Assembly (NCBI RefSeq): GCF_003544895.1
Contig: NZ_CP032125.1
Span: 758,001-822,000, forward strand
DNA from: Profundibacter amoris
GTDB taxonomy: Bacteria > Pseudomonadota > Alphaproteobacteria > Rhodobacterales > Rhodobacteraceae
DNA length: 64,000 nucleotides
Direction: 5' to 3'
Notes under the pieces: generated by a model
What the model was told of the DNA's origin: nothing
The model's input: only the letters and a program-made list of their open reading frames with translations
Database searches by the model: none
Position numbers and translations under genes: made by a program
Shown here: positions 1 through 7,874 of the stretch, one piece after another
How positions within the stretch are numbered: position 1 is the first letter of the stretch
Layout: each line of letters begins with the position of its first letter

Positions 1-569
1 GCCTGCGCGATGGCATCCGCACCACCGGCGGGGCGTTCAAATTCGACGATTTGCGGCAGGGTAATGTCGATCACCTGCGTCCAGTAATCGCGCGGGATGT
101 TGATCTGGCAGGGGGCGGATAGACGGCGCGCCTTGGTGATCACGCGGTTCAGCACTTCGGCCATGCGGGAGGGGTCGCGGACCTCTTCCTGATAGGCGAC
201 GCAATCGGCGAACATGCGCATTTGCTCGACTTCCTGAAAACCGCCCTGACCCATGGTTTTATTCGCCGCCTGTGGCGTGATCAGCAGCATCGGCGTGTGG
301 TTCCAGTAGGCGGTTTTCACCGGCGTAACAAGGTTGGCAATGCCGGGGCCGTTCTGGGCAATGGCGATGGCCATTTTGCCGCTGGCACGCGCAAACCCGT
401 CGGCCATCATACCCGCAGTATATTCATGGGCGCAGTCCCAGAAGGTGATTCCCGCCTTGGGAAACAGATCGGAAATCGGCATGAAGGCCGAACCGATAAT
501 GCCGAAAGCAGTATCGATTCCGTGCATTTGCAGCGTTTTGACAAAGGCTTCTTCTGTGGTCATTTTCAT
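1..569 (-). CDS. xsc: Sulfoacetaldehyde acetyltransferase, N-terminal part (gene runs off the left edge)
   Basis: Xsc is a thiamine-diphosphate enzyme that converts sulfoacetaldehyde and phosphate to acetyl phosphate and sulfite, in the cytoplasm, in taurine or sulfonate breakdown. Translating the minus strand from the ATG at 567-569 gives 189 residues, roughly a third of the family's usual 590 or so. They read as the PYR domain of a ThDP enzyme: an early TEEAFVKTL segment, then HGIDTAFGIIGSAF, then AQNGPGITN, and a TPQAANKTMGQGGFQEVEQM stretch that I recognise as typical of Xsc and not of acetolactate synthase. A second in-frame ATG lies two codons downstream (561-563). AGGGA sits about 8 bases before the chosen start. 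The gene is divergent from the racemase-like gene, with a 388-base gap that carries TauR-like repeats. The partner genes tpa and pta are not in the window. Confidence 0.88.
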   Translation of the reverse strand, partial: MKMTTEEAFVKTLQMHGIDTAFGIIGSAFMPISDLFPKAGITFWDCAHEYTAGMMADGFARASGKMAIAIAQNGPGIANLVTPVKTAYWNHTPMLLITPQAANKTMGQGGFQEVEQMRMFADCVAYQEEVRDPSRMAEVLNRVITKARRLSAPCQINIPRDYWTQVIDITLPQIVEFERPAGGADAIAQ

Positions 570-957
570 CGGCTTGATCCCTATATTTTGTGAAAGATGG
601 CAGGACGTTCCCATGCCGTTATAGCAGGCATAGGAGGTCATGCAGACAGGGAATAGGGCCAGTTTCCAAATCGCTTTAAGGCCAGTTTGAAATCTGCCGG
701 AAATGCTGTTGTTGAAGTAAATCCAATCCGGCTGGTTTCACCACACAACCCGAACGCATTTGCGGCTGCAAACGCTGCCTCGGTCCGGTCGGCGAATACT
801 TGAATCCGGTCAGGCGCGATACGCTATAAAGAAAACGGTTGGCTTTGGGCCGCGAAAGTTCAAAACTGTGTGAAACACACGGATTAAGGGAATCCCCGAA
901 CCGGTATGGCTGGACGCTGTGCCGTGACGCGGGATTTGACGACTGGAAGAGGACATT
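570..957. other. Intergenic region between xsc and the racemase-like gene
   Basis: This 388-base divergent spacer has no convincing ORF. It must hold the promoters for both flanking genes. The only structure I could pick out is a pair of direct repeats at 653-662 and 676-685, described separately. No intrinsic terminator or tRNA-like fold was seen. Confidence 0.6.
653..688 (-). promoter_or_regulatory. Direct repeats resembling TauR operators upstream of xsc
   Basis: Read on the minus strand, CTGGCCTTAA (676-685) and CTGGCCCTAT (653-662) are repeats with a 23-base period. The common block GGCCAGTTT occurs on the plus strand at 657-665 and 680-688. The reported recognition repeat of the MocR-type activator TauR, as I remember it, is CTGGACYTAA, so the two copies match at 9 and 8 of 10 positions. 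They lie about 85-120 bases upstream of the xsc start. No tauR gene is in the window, so the assignment is an inference from motif and context. Confidence 0.45.
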
Positions 958-1647
958 GTGGAAATGCGCACGGTAGGAATTCTGGGCGGAATGGGACCTG
1001 AGCCAGCACAGGCCTTGCTGGAACGGATCAAGACGGCCGCAAAGACAAGACGTAAAAGCGATGAAGTGCCTTTGGTGGTGGATCTGGACACCAAACTGCC
1101 CTCATTGGTGGACGGGGGCGGGGCCGACCCCTTGCCGGTGCTGGTGGATATGGCCAAACGGATGCAGGACTCTGGCGCCCAAGCTCTGGCGATGCCCTGC
1201 AATGCTTCGCACCAGTTTGCCGGTGAACTGGCGGCGGCGGTGGATATTCCCTTGCTGGATATGGTGTTGCTGACATCGAAAACAGCCTGTGCGGCGGCGC
1301 GCAAGGGGGAAAAGGTGGGCGTGCTTGGCTCGCCTGCTTTGCAGGAAACCGGCATCTTTGACGCAGCGATCAACGCTTGTGGCGGAGAGGCGGTTTACCC
1401 CGAGGATTCCGATATGCTGCTGGATGCCATACGCGAGATACGCGCAACGGGGCCAACAGCTTCGGTGCGCAACAAGGTGGTTCAGGCCTCGCACAACCTG
1501 ATCTGGCAGGGGGCGCATGTGCAACTGATGGGCTGCACCGAGTTTTCGCTGCTGGAACGTGCGCTGGACCCCGGCGCGGTCAAGGTTGATCCGCTGGATG
1601 TGCTGGCGCAGGCGATCGTGCGGTTTTCACGGGATCAGGCCGCGTGA
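958..1647 (+). CDS. Aspartate/glutamate racemase family protein
   Basis: A cofactor-independent amino-acid racemase-like protein of 229 residues, normal for the family. It has the N-terminal GGMGPE motif at about residues 10-15 and two catalytic-type cysteines: Cys81 in MPCNASH and Cys193 in MGCTEF. These are the two acid/base cysteines expected of the Asp/Glu/hydantoin racemase superfamily. The start is GTG at 958, about five bases after GAAGAGG; an ATG at 964 is also possible. The stop overlaps the start of the PrpD-like gene by four bases (GTGA), so the two are almost certainly co-transcribed. The substrate cannot be told from sequence; relatives act on aspartate, glutamate, hydantoins or maleate. 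Confidence 0.85.
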   Translation: MEMRTVGILGGMGPEPAQALLERIKTAAKTRRKSDEVPLVVDLDTKLPSLVDGGGADPLPVLVDMAKRMQDSGAQALAMPCNASHQFAGELAAAVDIPLLDMVLLTSKTACAAARKGEKVGVLGSPALQETGIFDAAINACGGEAVYPEDSDMLLDAIREIRATGPTASVRNKVVQASHNLIWQGAHVQLMGCTEFSLLERALDPGAVKVDPLDVLAQAIVRFSRDQAA

Positions 1648-2945
1648 ACGATAGCGGATTTCAGGACGCGATAGTCGAATTTGCGCTGGGGCTGGAGTGG
1701 TCCGGCGTGCCCGAGGACGTGCGCGAGGTGTTCCGCCTGTCGCTGCTGGATTGGTGCGCTGTCGGTCTGGCCGGAGTGAATGAGCCGGTCAGTGTTAAAC
1801 TGCGCGATATGGTATTGGCCGAGGGTGGCAGGGGCGAAGCCTTCGTATTTGGCGCTGATGTGGCGCTACCTGCCCGCGCGGCGGCGCTTGCCAACGGGGC
1901 GATCAGTCACGCGCTGGATTTCGACGATACCCATTTCCTGCATATCGGCCACCCGAGCGTTACCATTTTCCCTGCGGCACTGGCCGTGGCACAACGGGTC
2001 GGGGCGACGGGCGCAGAATTTCTGGCGGCGGCCTTGGCAGGATACGAGGCCTCGGTGCGGATCGGCCACTGGCTGGGGCGGGCGCATTACGAGGCAGGGT
2101 TCCACATGACCGCCACAGCGGGCTGTTTCGGCGCGACTATCGCCGCAGCGCGCCTGATGGGGGCGGATGCTGTGCAAATGGGCGCGGCGCTGGGGCTGGC
2201 CAGCACGCGGGCCTCGGGGTTGAAGGCGCAATTCGGCAGCATGGGCAAACCCTATAACGCGGGCATGGCCGCATCGGCGGGCGTCGAAGCGGCGTTACTG
2301 GCGGTGTCGGGGATGACGTCGGACGCCAGCGGGTTGGGCAGCTTTGCAGCGGGGCACGCGGGGGAAAGGAACGCGGCGGCGCTGGGCGAGCTGGGGCAGG
2401 TGTTTGTCACTTCCGCGGTCAGCCATAAATTCCACGCCTGTTGCCATGGCACCCATGCGGCCCTTGAGGCTTTGGCGAAACTGGATGTGGCTGCGGGCGA
2501 GGTAACAGGCGTGCAGATCACGGTGCATCCGCGCTGGTTGAAAGTGTGCAATCTGGCGGAACCGCTGACGGGGCTTGAGGCGAAGTTCAGTTACCGGATG
2601 TGTTTTGCCTTTGCCTTGGCGGGGCTTGAGACCGGCGCATTGGCGACCTTTGCGGATGAAAACTGTGCGGATCCGCGATTACGGGCTTTGCGCGATCTTG
2701 TGGCGGTGCAGGGGGATGCCTCGCTTGCCGATGGCGCGGCGCGTGTGCTGGTAAACTGTCATGGCGATATGGCGCGGCAGGCCGAATTCGATCTGGATCA
2801 GGTGTTGCCCTTGCCGCAACGACGCGACCGGGTTCAGGCCAAGGCAGCGGTTTTGATTGGCGAGGATAAAACGCGGCAGATTTGGGCGCGGATCGAAAAC
2901 CTTGAAGTCACAAGAAATATGTCGGGTTTTATTTCCGCGCAGTAA
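1644..2945 (+). CDS. MmgE/PrpD family protein
   Basis: A 433-residue member of the MmgE/PrpD fold, which includes 2-methylcitrate dehydratase, cis-aconitate decarboxylase and iminodisuccinate epimerase. Family features visible are a SLLDWCAVGLAG stretch near the N-terminus, the block ISHALDFDDTH, the glycine-rich SMGKPYNAG segment and the late YHAC-like HKFHACCHGTHAALEAL block. It starts on GTG at 1644, overlapping the upstream racemase-like gene by four bases. Pairing with a racemase and absence of prpB/prpC make propionate metabolism unlikely. Racemisation or epimerisation of an amino-dicarboxylate is a reasonable alternative, but that is inference. A repeat element begins immediately after the stop. 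Confidence 0.85.
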   Translation: MNDSGFQDAIVEFALGLEWSGVPEDVREVFRLSLLDWCAVGLAGVNEPVSVKLRDMVLAEGGRGEAFVFGADVALPARAAALANGAISHALDFDDTHFLHIGHPSVTIFPAALAVAQRVGATGAEFLAAALAGYEASVRIGHWLGRAHYEAGFHMTATAGCFGATIAAARLMGADAVQMGAALGLASTRASGLKAQFGSMGKPYNAGMAASAGVEAALLAVSGMTSDASGLGSFAAGHAGERNAAALGELGQVFVTSAVSHKFHACCHGTHAALEALAKLDVAAGEVTGVQITVHPRWLKVCNLAEPLTGLEAKFSYRMCFAFALAGLETGALATFADENCADPRLRALRDLVAVQGDASLADGAARVLVNCHGDMARQAEFDLDQVLPLPQRRDRVQAKAAVLIGEDKTRQIWARIENLEVTRNMSGFISAQ

Positions 2946-2948
2946 CAT

Positions 2949-3039
2949 GCCCCTTCTTCTTTTTCTAAATATCTCCGCCGGAGGCAAAACGCGCGCGTTC
3001 CGACAGGGGCGCGCGCGGGTCGACGGGCGAAGCCCGGCG
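2949..3039 (+). repeat. Dispersed intergenic repeat, copy A
   Basis: The copy starts three bases after the PrpD-like stop. In order it has a pyrimidine run CCCCTTCTTCTTTTTC, AAATATC, the small palindrome CTCCGCCGGAG, a GCGCG-rich hairpin around 2991-3017, and ACGGGCGAAGCCC. The same order recurs in copies B and C on the other strand, and parts recur in D, E and F. It lies between convergent genes and may help end transcription, but it lacks a proper T-tract. Confidence 0.7.
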
Positions 3040-3045
3040 AAATCC

Positions 3046-4236
3046 TTAAGCCACAGCCTGTGCAGCGCTTTTCACAGCCTCTGCCGCATTGGTCAGCGCG
3101 TCGGCGATGTAATCCAGATCAGCCCGTGCCAGTCGCGCAGGCAGGCGCACATCGCAGGCCCGCATCAGCATGGCGCGGGTTTCGGGCAACTCGGGCGAAT
3201 AACCGATGAATTGCCAGTTCCAGAAGGCCCGCGCGTTGTCTTTGGACAGGCCGAACACCTGCACCGCGATACCGCGTGCTTTGGCTTCCGAGGCAAAGGC
3301 CAGCGTTTCCTCGTCGGTAAATCCGTCCAGATTGAACTGGATTGAATCCGGTGCGCGGCTTTCGGGTTTCAACGGATCGGGTACCGTCAGGAAGGGCGAG
3401 GCATTGAGCTTGCCAGCCACATAATCATGGTTGGCCAGCCCGTCTGCCACGCGGCGGGGCACTTCCTTGATCTGCGGACGGATTACGGCGGCCGACAGGT
3501 TCTGCATCCGCACGTTATAAAGCGGCAGTTTGTTTTGCCAGTATTCGAACCGGTCATGCACCACCGGATGTTTCTTCCAGTTGTGTTCATAAGCGCCGGA
3601 CATGATGATGGCCTGTGCGATCAGATCGGGATCATCGGTGATCATGATCCCGCCTTCACCCGCGTTGATCAGTTTATAGGACTGGAAGGAGAAACAGCCG
3701 ATTTTGCCGATCGTGCCGATGTTCTTGCCGTTCCATGTGGTGCCCAGCGAATGGGCCGCGTCCTCGATCACCGGCACGCTTTTGGCGTCGCAAAGCTCCA
3801 TGATCGCGTCCATGTCGGAGGTATGGCCGCGCATGTGGCTGATGATCACCGCCTGAATGTCATCGGTCAGCTTGGCGGCGAAATCTTCCATGTTGACGCG
3901 GTAGTTGTCGGCGACCTCGACCAGTATCGGCTGACATTCGGCGTGCACGACCGAGGACGGCACAGCGGCAAATGTAAAGGCGGGGATCAGCACTTTGGCG
4001 TCGCGGGGTAGGCCAAGGGCCTTCATCGACAGGAACAGCGCGTTCGAGCAGGAGGAAACCGCCAGCGCGAATTTGGCGCCCAGCAGTTCGGCGAATTCCT
4101 GTTCCAGCAGGGCAACAGGCGAAGCGTCAGCCGAGGTGTAGCGAAACAAATCACCGCTTTGCAGCATCCGGTCGATTTCGGCGCGGGCCGCTGCGGGGAT
4201 GGGTTCGGCATCATAGACGTTCGGGGCTTCAGACAT
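3046..4236 (-). CDS. DegT/DnrJ/EryC1/StrS-type PLP aminotransferase
   Basis: A 396-residue fold-type I PLP enzyme of the sugar-aminotransferase (DegT) superfamily. Asp159 in VIEDAAHSLG should contact the pyridine nitrogen, and Lys188 in FSFQSYKL is the predicted Schiff-base lysine. It keeps the early SSCSNALFL phosphate-binding segment. The start at 4236 follows AGGAAAGG at 4243-4250. It is the last gene of the minus-strand cluster but has its own 86-base upstream gap with an inverted repeat, so it may also have its own promoter. Its neighbours are ligases and an amine oxidase, not sugar-nucleotide genes. A role in transaminating an aldehyde or keto product of the route is therefore more likely than surface-sugar synthesis, but this is inference. 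Confidence 0.82.
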   Translation of the reverse strand: MSEAPNVYDAEPIPAAARAEIDRMLQSGDLFRYTSADASPVALLEQEFAELLGAKFALAVSSCSNALFLSMKALGLPRDAKVLIPAFTFAAVPSSVVHAECQPILVEVADNYRVNMEDFAAKLTDDIQAVIISHMRGHTSDMDAIMELCDAKSVPVIEDAAHSLGTTWNGKNIGTIGKIGCFSFQSYKLINAGEGGIMITDDPDLIAQAIIMSGAYEHNWKKHPVVHDRFEYWQNKLPLYNVRMQNLSAAVIRPQIKEVPRRVADGLANHDYVAGKLNASPFLTVPDPLKPESRAPDSIQFNLDGFTDEETLAFASEAKARGIAVQVFGLSKDNARAFWNWQFIGYSPELPETRAMLMRACDVRLPARLARADLDYIADALTNAAEAVKSAAQAVA

Positions 4237-4284
4237 AGTTTCGCCTTTCCTGAATGTAGCTTTCAGGAAAACCGTATACCAATT

Positions 4285-4316
4285 GGTTAAAAATATCTAA
4301 CGGTTTTTAACCGGTT
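4285..4316. promoter_or_regulatory. Inverted repeat upstream of the DegT-type gene
   Basis: GGTTAAAAA (4285-4293) and TTTTTAACC (4304-4312) form a 9-base inverted repeat with a 10-base spacer. The right arm runs into AACCGGTT (4309-4316), which shares the ACCGGT core of the perfect palindrome at 7797-7816. It sits between the oxidase stop and the DegT-type start. It could be a weak terminator, an operator or both. Confidence 0.4.
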
Positions 4317-4322
4317 CAGCGA

Positions 4323-5636
4323 TTAAATGCCGAGCCGGTCGCGCAGAGAAAACCATGTCATGGCCAGTGTCAGGATCGGGGTCGAGAACATCCGCCCGCC
4401 AGGGAACGGCGTCACCGGCACGCGGGACAAAACGTCGAAGCGTTCGGATTGGCCCGCAATCGCCTCGGCGATGATTTGTCCCGCCAAAGTTGCCAGCGCC
4501 ACCCCGTGGCCCGAGTAGCCCGCCGCCGTCAGAACATTGGGCGCAACACGGGCGAAATAGGGCATCCGGCTGGTGGTGATGCCCAATGTGCCGCCCCATG
4601 CGTAGTCGATTTTCACCCCCTTAAGCTGCGGGAACAGCTTCTCCAGCGGTTTTCGCACCTTGGCGGCAATATCGGTTGGAAACTTTACCCCATAGCTTTC
4701 GCCGCCGCCAAAAATCAGGCGGCCATCTTCGGACATCCGATAGTAATTCAGCACGAAATAGCTGTCGTAAATGCAGATTTCCCGCGCCAGAATTTCAGCA
4801 GCGCGCGCGCCCAAAGGCTCGGTTGCGACCATGAAGTTGTTAATCGGCATCACGCGGGCGGCAGTTTTGCGGTTTAGGTTGTTGGAATAGCCGTTACAGG
4901 CCAGTACCACATGGTCGGCCACCACACGGCCCCGGTCGGTTTGCACCACGGTTTTGTCGCTGGCTGTGCGACCGGCCTTGATGTTGTGAACATTTGATTG
5001 CTCGAATATTTTCGCACCGGCTGCCACCGCACCGCGCGCCAGCCCCAGTGCCAGATTTAAGGGGTGCAAATAGCCGCCATGACTGTCCAGAACCATGCCG
5101 TAATACTGGTCGGTTCCGACAATTTCTTCGGTGGCGGATTTGTCCAGAAACTGCCCGCCAAATCCATAGTTTTCGGCCAGATATTCGCAATCCCGCCGAC
5201 CCGCATCCGCCTCTTTCTGGCTGAAATAGGCCGAGGCATGGCCGGGTTTGAACGCGGCATCCGGCGCATGTTTGGCGGCCAGATCGCGGGTGATTGTGAT
5301 CGAGTCCTCGGCAATGTCCCAGAGCATTTTGGCATCCGCTTTGCCAAGCTTCTTTTCAAGGCTGGGCTGGCTCATATTGTGCCCGTGCCCGACCTGCCCG
5401 CCATTGCGCCCCGATGCACCAAAGCCGACGCGCTGGGCCTCGAGCAGCACCACGGAATAGCCCTTTTCAGCCAGATGCAGGGCGGTGGACAGGCCGGTGT
5501 ACCCACCACCAACCACGCAGACATCGGCAGTGACTTCGCCTTTCAGATCCGGGAGCGGATCCAGCGGGGTGGCGGTGGCTGCATACCAGCTGTCGGGATA
5601 CTGGCCGCGTTTATCGTTGGCATAGATCGGGTTCAT
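4323..5636 (-). CDS. FAD-dependent amine oxidoreductase (DAO family, PuuB/OrdL-like)
   Basis: A 437-residue flavoprotein of the D-amino-acid oxidase superfamily. The FAD-binding GGGYTG motif is at about 43-48, an acidic residue closes the first beta-alpha-beta unit near 66, and GFGASGRNGGQVGHG at about 71-85 is the pattern seen in gamma-glutamylputrescine oxidase-like (PuuB, OrdL) proteins. In the Puu route this class oxidises the free amino group of a gamma-glutamylated diamine to the aldehyde, releasing ammonia and hydrogen peroxide. The ATG at 5634-5636 overlaps the ligase stop (ATGA), which supports this start over one ten codons upstream and shows tight co-translation. No aldehyde dehydrogenase gene lies in this cluster. 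Confidence 0.83.
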   Translation of the reverse strand: MNPIYANDKRGQYPDSWYAATATPLDPLPDLKGEVTADVCVVGGGYTGLSTALHLAEKGYSVVLLEAQRVGFGASGRNGGQVGHGHNMSQPSLEKKLGKADAKMLWDIAEDSITITRDLAAKHAPDAAFKPGHASAYFSQKEADAGRRDCEYLAENYGFGGQFLDKSATEEIVGTDQYYGMVLDSHGGYLHPLNLALGLARGAVAAGAKIFEQSNVHNIKAGRTASDKTVVQTDRGRVVADHVVLACNGYSNNLNRKTAARVMPINNFMVATEPLGARAAEILAREICIYDSYFVLNYYRMSEDGRLIFGGGESYGVKFPTDIAAKVRKPLEKLFPQLKGVKIDYAWGGTLGITTSRMPYFARVAPNVLTAAGYSGHGVALATLAGQIIAEAIAGQSERFDVLSRVPVTPFPGGRMFSTPILTLAMTWFSLRDRLGI

Positions 5637-6994
5637 ACATTCAACAGGAGGTGTTCCCGCTCCCACGGTGAGATGACTTGCAGGAATTCGTCGATCTCGG
5701 CTTCTTTCACCATCTGGTAGACGCGACAGAAACGCGGACCCAGAACCTCGTGCATATCGGTGGCGGTTGCGAATATTTCCAGTGCGGAATGCAGATCACG
5801 CGGGATCGCCTCTTCGCGTTCAGATGCGTCGCCTTTGACCGAAGCATCGGGGCGTTTGCCCTCGATCAGGCCCAGATAACCACAGGCCAATGAAGCGGCG
5901 ATGCCCAGATAGGGGTTGCAATCCATCCCCGCCAACCGGTTTTCCACGCGGCGGCTTTTGGGGCCACCCAGCGGGATACGGATACCGGCGGTGCGGTTGT
6001 CGCGCGCCCATTCCAGATTGATCGGCGCGGACTGGTCTTTCACATAACGCCTGTAGCTGTTCACATAGGGGGCCAGCAGCGGGATGACGGATGGCATGTG
6101 GTTCTGCATACCGGCGATAAAATGGAAGAAGGCATCGGTTTCGCCGCCCTGGGGACCTGAAAAGATATTGCCACCCTCTTCATCCAGCACCGAATGGTGG
6201 ATGTGCATGGCGGATCCCGGTTCGCCCTCGATCGGTTTGGCCATGAAGGTGGCAAAACAGTCGTGGCGCAGGGCGGCCTCGCGGATCAGGCGTTTGAAAT
6301 AGAACACCTCGTCAGCCAGTTTTACAGGGTCGCCGTGTTGCAGGTTGATTTCCACCTGACCGGCGCCACCCTCTTGGGTAATACCGTCAATCTCCAGCCC
6401 TTGTGCCTCGGCGAAATCATAGATGTCGTCAATCACGGGGCCGTATTCATCGACCGCCGACATGGAATAGGCCTGACGGCCCGCTGCGCGGCGGCCGGTG
6501 CGGCCCATCGGGGGTTCGATCGGTTTGGTGGGGTCGGTGTTGCGGGCCACCAGATAGAATTCAAGTTCCGGCGCAACCACCGGCGTCCAGCCCTTTTTGT
6601 GGTAAAGCTCCACCACCCGCTTCAATACGTTGCGCGGCGAAACCTCAATGGGTTTGCCTTCGCGGTTGGTCAGGTCATGGATGATCTGGAGCGTCCAGTC
6701 CCCGGTCCACGGGGCGGCGGCGGCGGTGGAAAAATCGGGCTTCAGGATCATATCGGGTTCGGTATAGCCCTTTTCCTCGTTCTCGGCGGCATCGGCATAG
6801 CCGCCGGTGATCGTCTGGTAGAAGATCGAATTGGGCAGGTAGGAGTGTTTGGTTTTGGCAAATTTGGTCGCGGGCATAGCCTTGCCACGGGCGATACCGG
6901 GCAGGTCCGAGATGATACATTCCACTTCGTCCAGACGGTGCCCTTCCAGATAGGCACGCGCCGCTTCGGGCAGTTTATCTTTCCAGTCGGCCAT
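5633..6994 (-). CDS. Glutamine-synthetase-like ligase A (gamma-glutamyl-amine synthetase type)
   Basis: A 453-residue glutamine synthetase homologue. Members of this PuuA/GlnT branch join the gamma-carboxyl of glutamate to an amine using ATP. Active-site-type features are PELEFY (about 142-147), the QEGGAGQVEIN block (207-217), MHIHHS (263-268), DNRTAGIRIP (332-341) and VENRLAG (350-356). There is no tyrosine-adenylylation context or PII gene nearby, and the neighbours are a flavin amine oxidase and an amidotransferase, so catabolic gamma-glutamylation is far more likely than ammonia assimilation. The start codon overlaps the amidotransferase stop by one base (TAATG), and its own stop overlaps the oxidase start. 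The amine substrate is unknown; putrescine is the default guess. Confidence 0.86.
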   Translation of the reverse strand: MADWKDKLPEAARAYLEGHRLDEVECIISDLPGIARGKAMPATKFAKTKHSYLPNSIFYQTITGGYADAAENEEKGYTEPDMILKPDFSTAAAAPWTGDWTLQIIHDLTNREGKPIEVSPRNVLKRVVELYHKKGWTPVVAPELEFYLVARNTDPTKPIEPPMGRTGRRAAGRQAYSMSAVDEYGPVIDDIYDFAEAQGLEIDGITQEGGAGQVEINLQHGDPVKLADEVFYFKRLIREAALRHDCFATFMAKPIEGEPGSAMHIHHSVLDEEGGNIFSGPQGGETDAFFHFIAGMQNHMPSVIPLLAPYVNSYRRYVKDQSAPINLEWARDNRTAGIRIPLGGPKSRRVENRLAGMDCNPYLGIAASLACGYLGLIEGKRPDASVKGDASEREEAIPRDLHSALEIFATATDMHEVLGPRFCRVYQMVKEAEIDEFLQVISPWEREHLLLNV

Positions 6995-7686
6995 TATTTT
7001 GCCTTTCGGGGTTGTTTGAAAAAGGCCGCGATTTCATCAGCCAGCTTGTCTGAATCATTGTCGGTTCTGGCGTATTCCAGTGCTTGCAGCATCATATCGT
7101 CATCATAGATTTCGGGATTGCGGCGCAGGGTAATGTATTCGGAAATCACCGGATTGGAAAACTCGGGGTGCGGTTGGATGGTATAGGCGCGGTCGCCGTA
7201 AACCAGACCGGCATATTTGCAAAAATCGCTGCTGGCGATGACTTTGGCATCCTTGGGCACTTGCATCACCTGATCCTGATGCCAGGCATTGAGGGCAATA
7301 TCGCCGTGCCCCTCGAATTTGTATTCATGGCGGCCGACCGCCCAGCCCTTGTCGAATTTTTCAACCTTGCCACCAAGGGCCTGCGCGATCAGCTGGTGGC
7401 CAAAACAGATGCCTACCATCGGGATGTGTTCTGCATAGGCCTTGCGCACGAAATCCTCGAGCGGGGGGATGAAGGGGTGGTCCTCGTAGGCGCCGTGGGG
7501 GGAGCCTGATAGCAACCAGCCGTCGGCATCATGCACGTCCTTTGGGAATTCCATGTCGACCACATAGTAGGTGTCGAAGGTAAAACCGTAGTCGCCAAGC
7601 AATCGTTTGAACCATTCGGCGTAATCGCCGTGTTTCTCTGCAACCTGCGCTAAGGCATGGCCGCATATCAGAAGTCCGATTTTCAT
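6994..7686 (-). CDS. Class I glutamine amidotransferase-like hydrolase
   Basis: A 230-residue stand-alone GATase1 domain with a complete triad: Cys94 in the nucleophile elbow GICFGHQ, His173 and Glu175 in HPEF. It resembles GMP-synthase-type amidotransferase domains, not the PuuD peptidase family that cleaves gamma-glutamyl-GABA. In this position, between two gamma-glutamyl ligases, it is a good candidate for the enzyme that hydrolyses the gamma-glutamyl bond and recycles glutamate. That is inference from context. It is the first gene after a 188-base gap containing a perfect 20-base palindrome, so it probably begins a transcription unit with ligase A and the oxidase. Confidence 0.82.
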   Translation of the reverse strand: MKIGLLICGHALAQVAEKHGDYAEWFKRLLGDYGFTFDTYYVVDMEFPKDVHDADGWLLSGSPHGAYEDHPFIPPLEDFVRKAYAEHIPMVGICFGHQLIAQALGGKVEKFDKGWAVGRHEYKFEGHGDIALNAWHQDQVMQVPKDAKVIASSDFCKYAGLVYGDRAYTIQPHPEFSNPVISEYITLRRNPEIYDDDMMLQALEYARTDNDSDKLADEIAAFFKQPRKAK

Positions 7687-7796
7687 TAATCACCAGATGT
7701 TGTTTGCCCATTGCTAGCCGAGGGATTGCAATCGGGCAAGGGGGAGATGGATTGCATGACGCAAGAAGTGCAGATTGTCGGGCCGGCGGGAAAGAA

Positions 7797-7816
7797 CCAT
7801 TAAACCGGTTTAATGG
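7797..7816. promoter_or_regulatory. Perfect 20-bp palindrome, candidate operator
   Basis: CCATTAAACCGGTTTAATGG is a perfect inverted repeat with no spacer. A central CG flanked by AAAC/GTTT is typical of LacI-type operators. It lies about 111 bases upstream of the amidotransferase start, in the only long gap inside the cluster. No LacI-family gene is present in the window. Confidence 0.55.
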
Positions 7817-7874
7817 AAATGTTGTCCGCAGGGTTTTTCCGAGAATGTGGCGTAACAATTTGCCGGTGAGGGGG

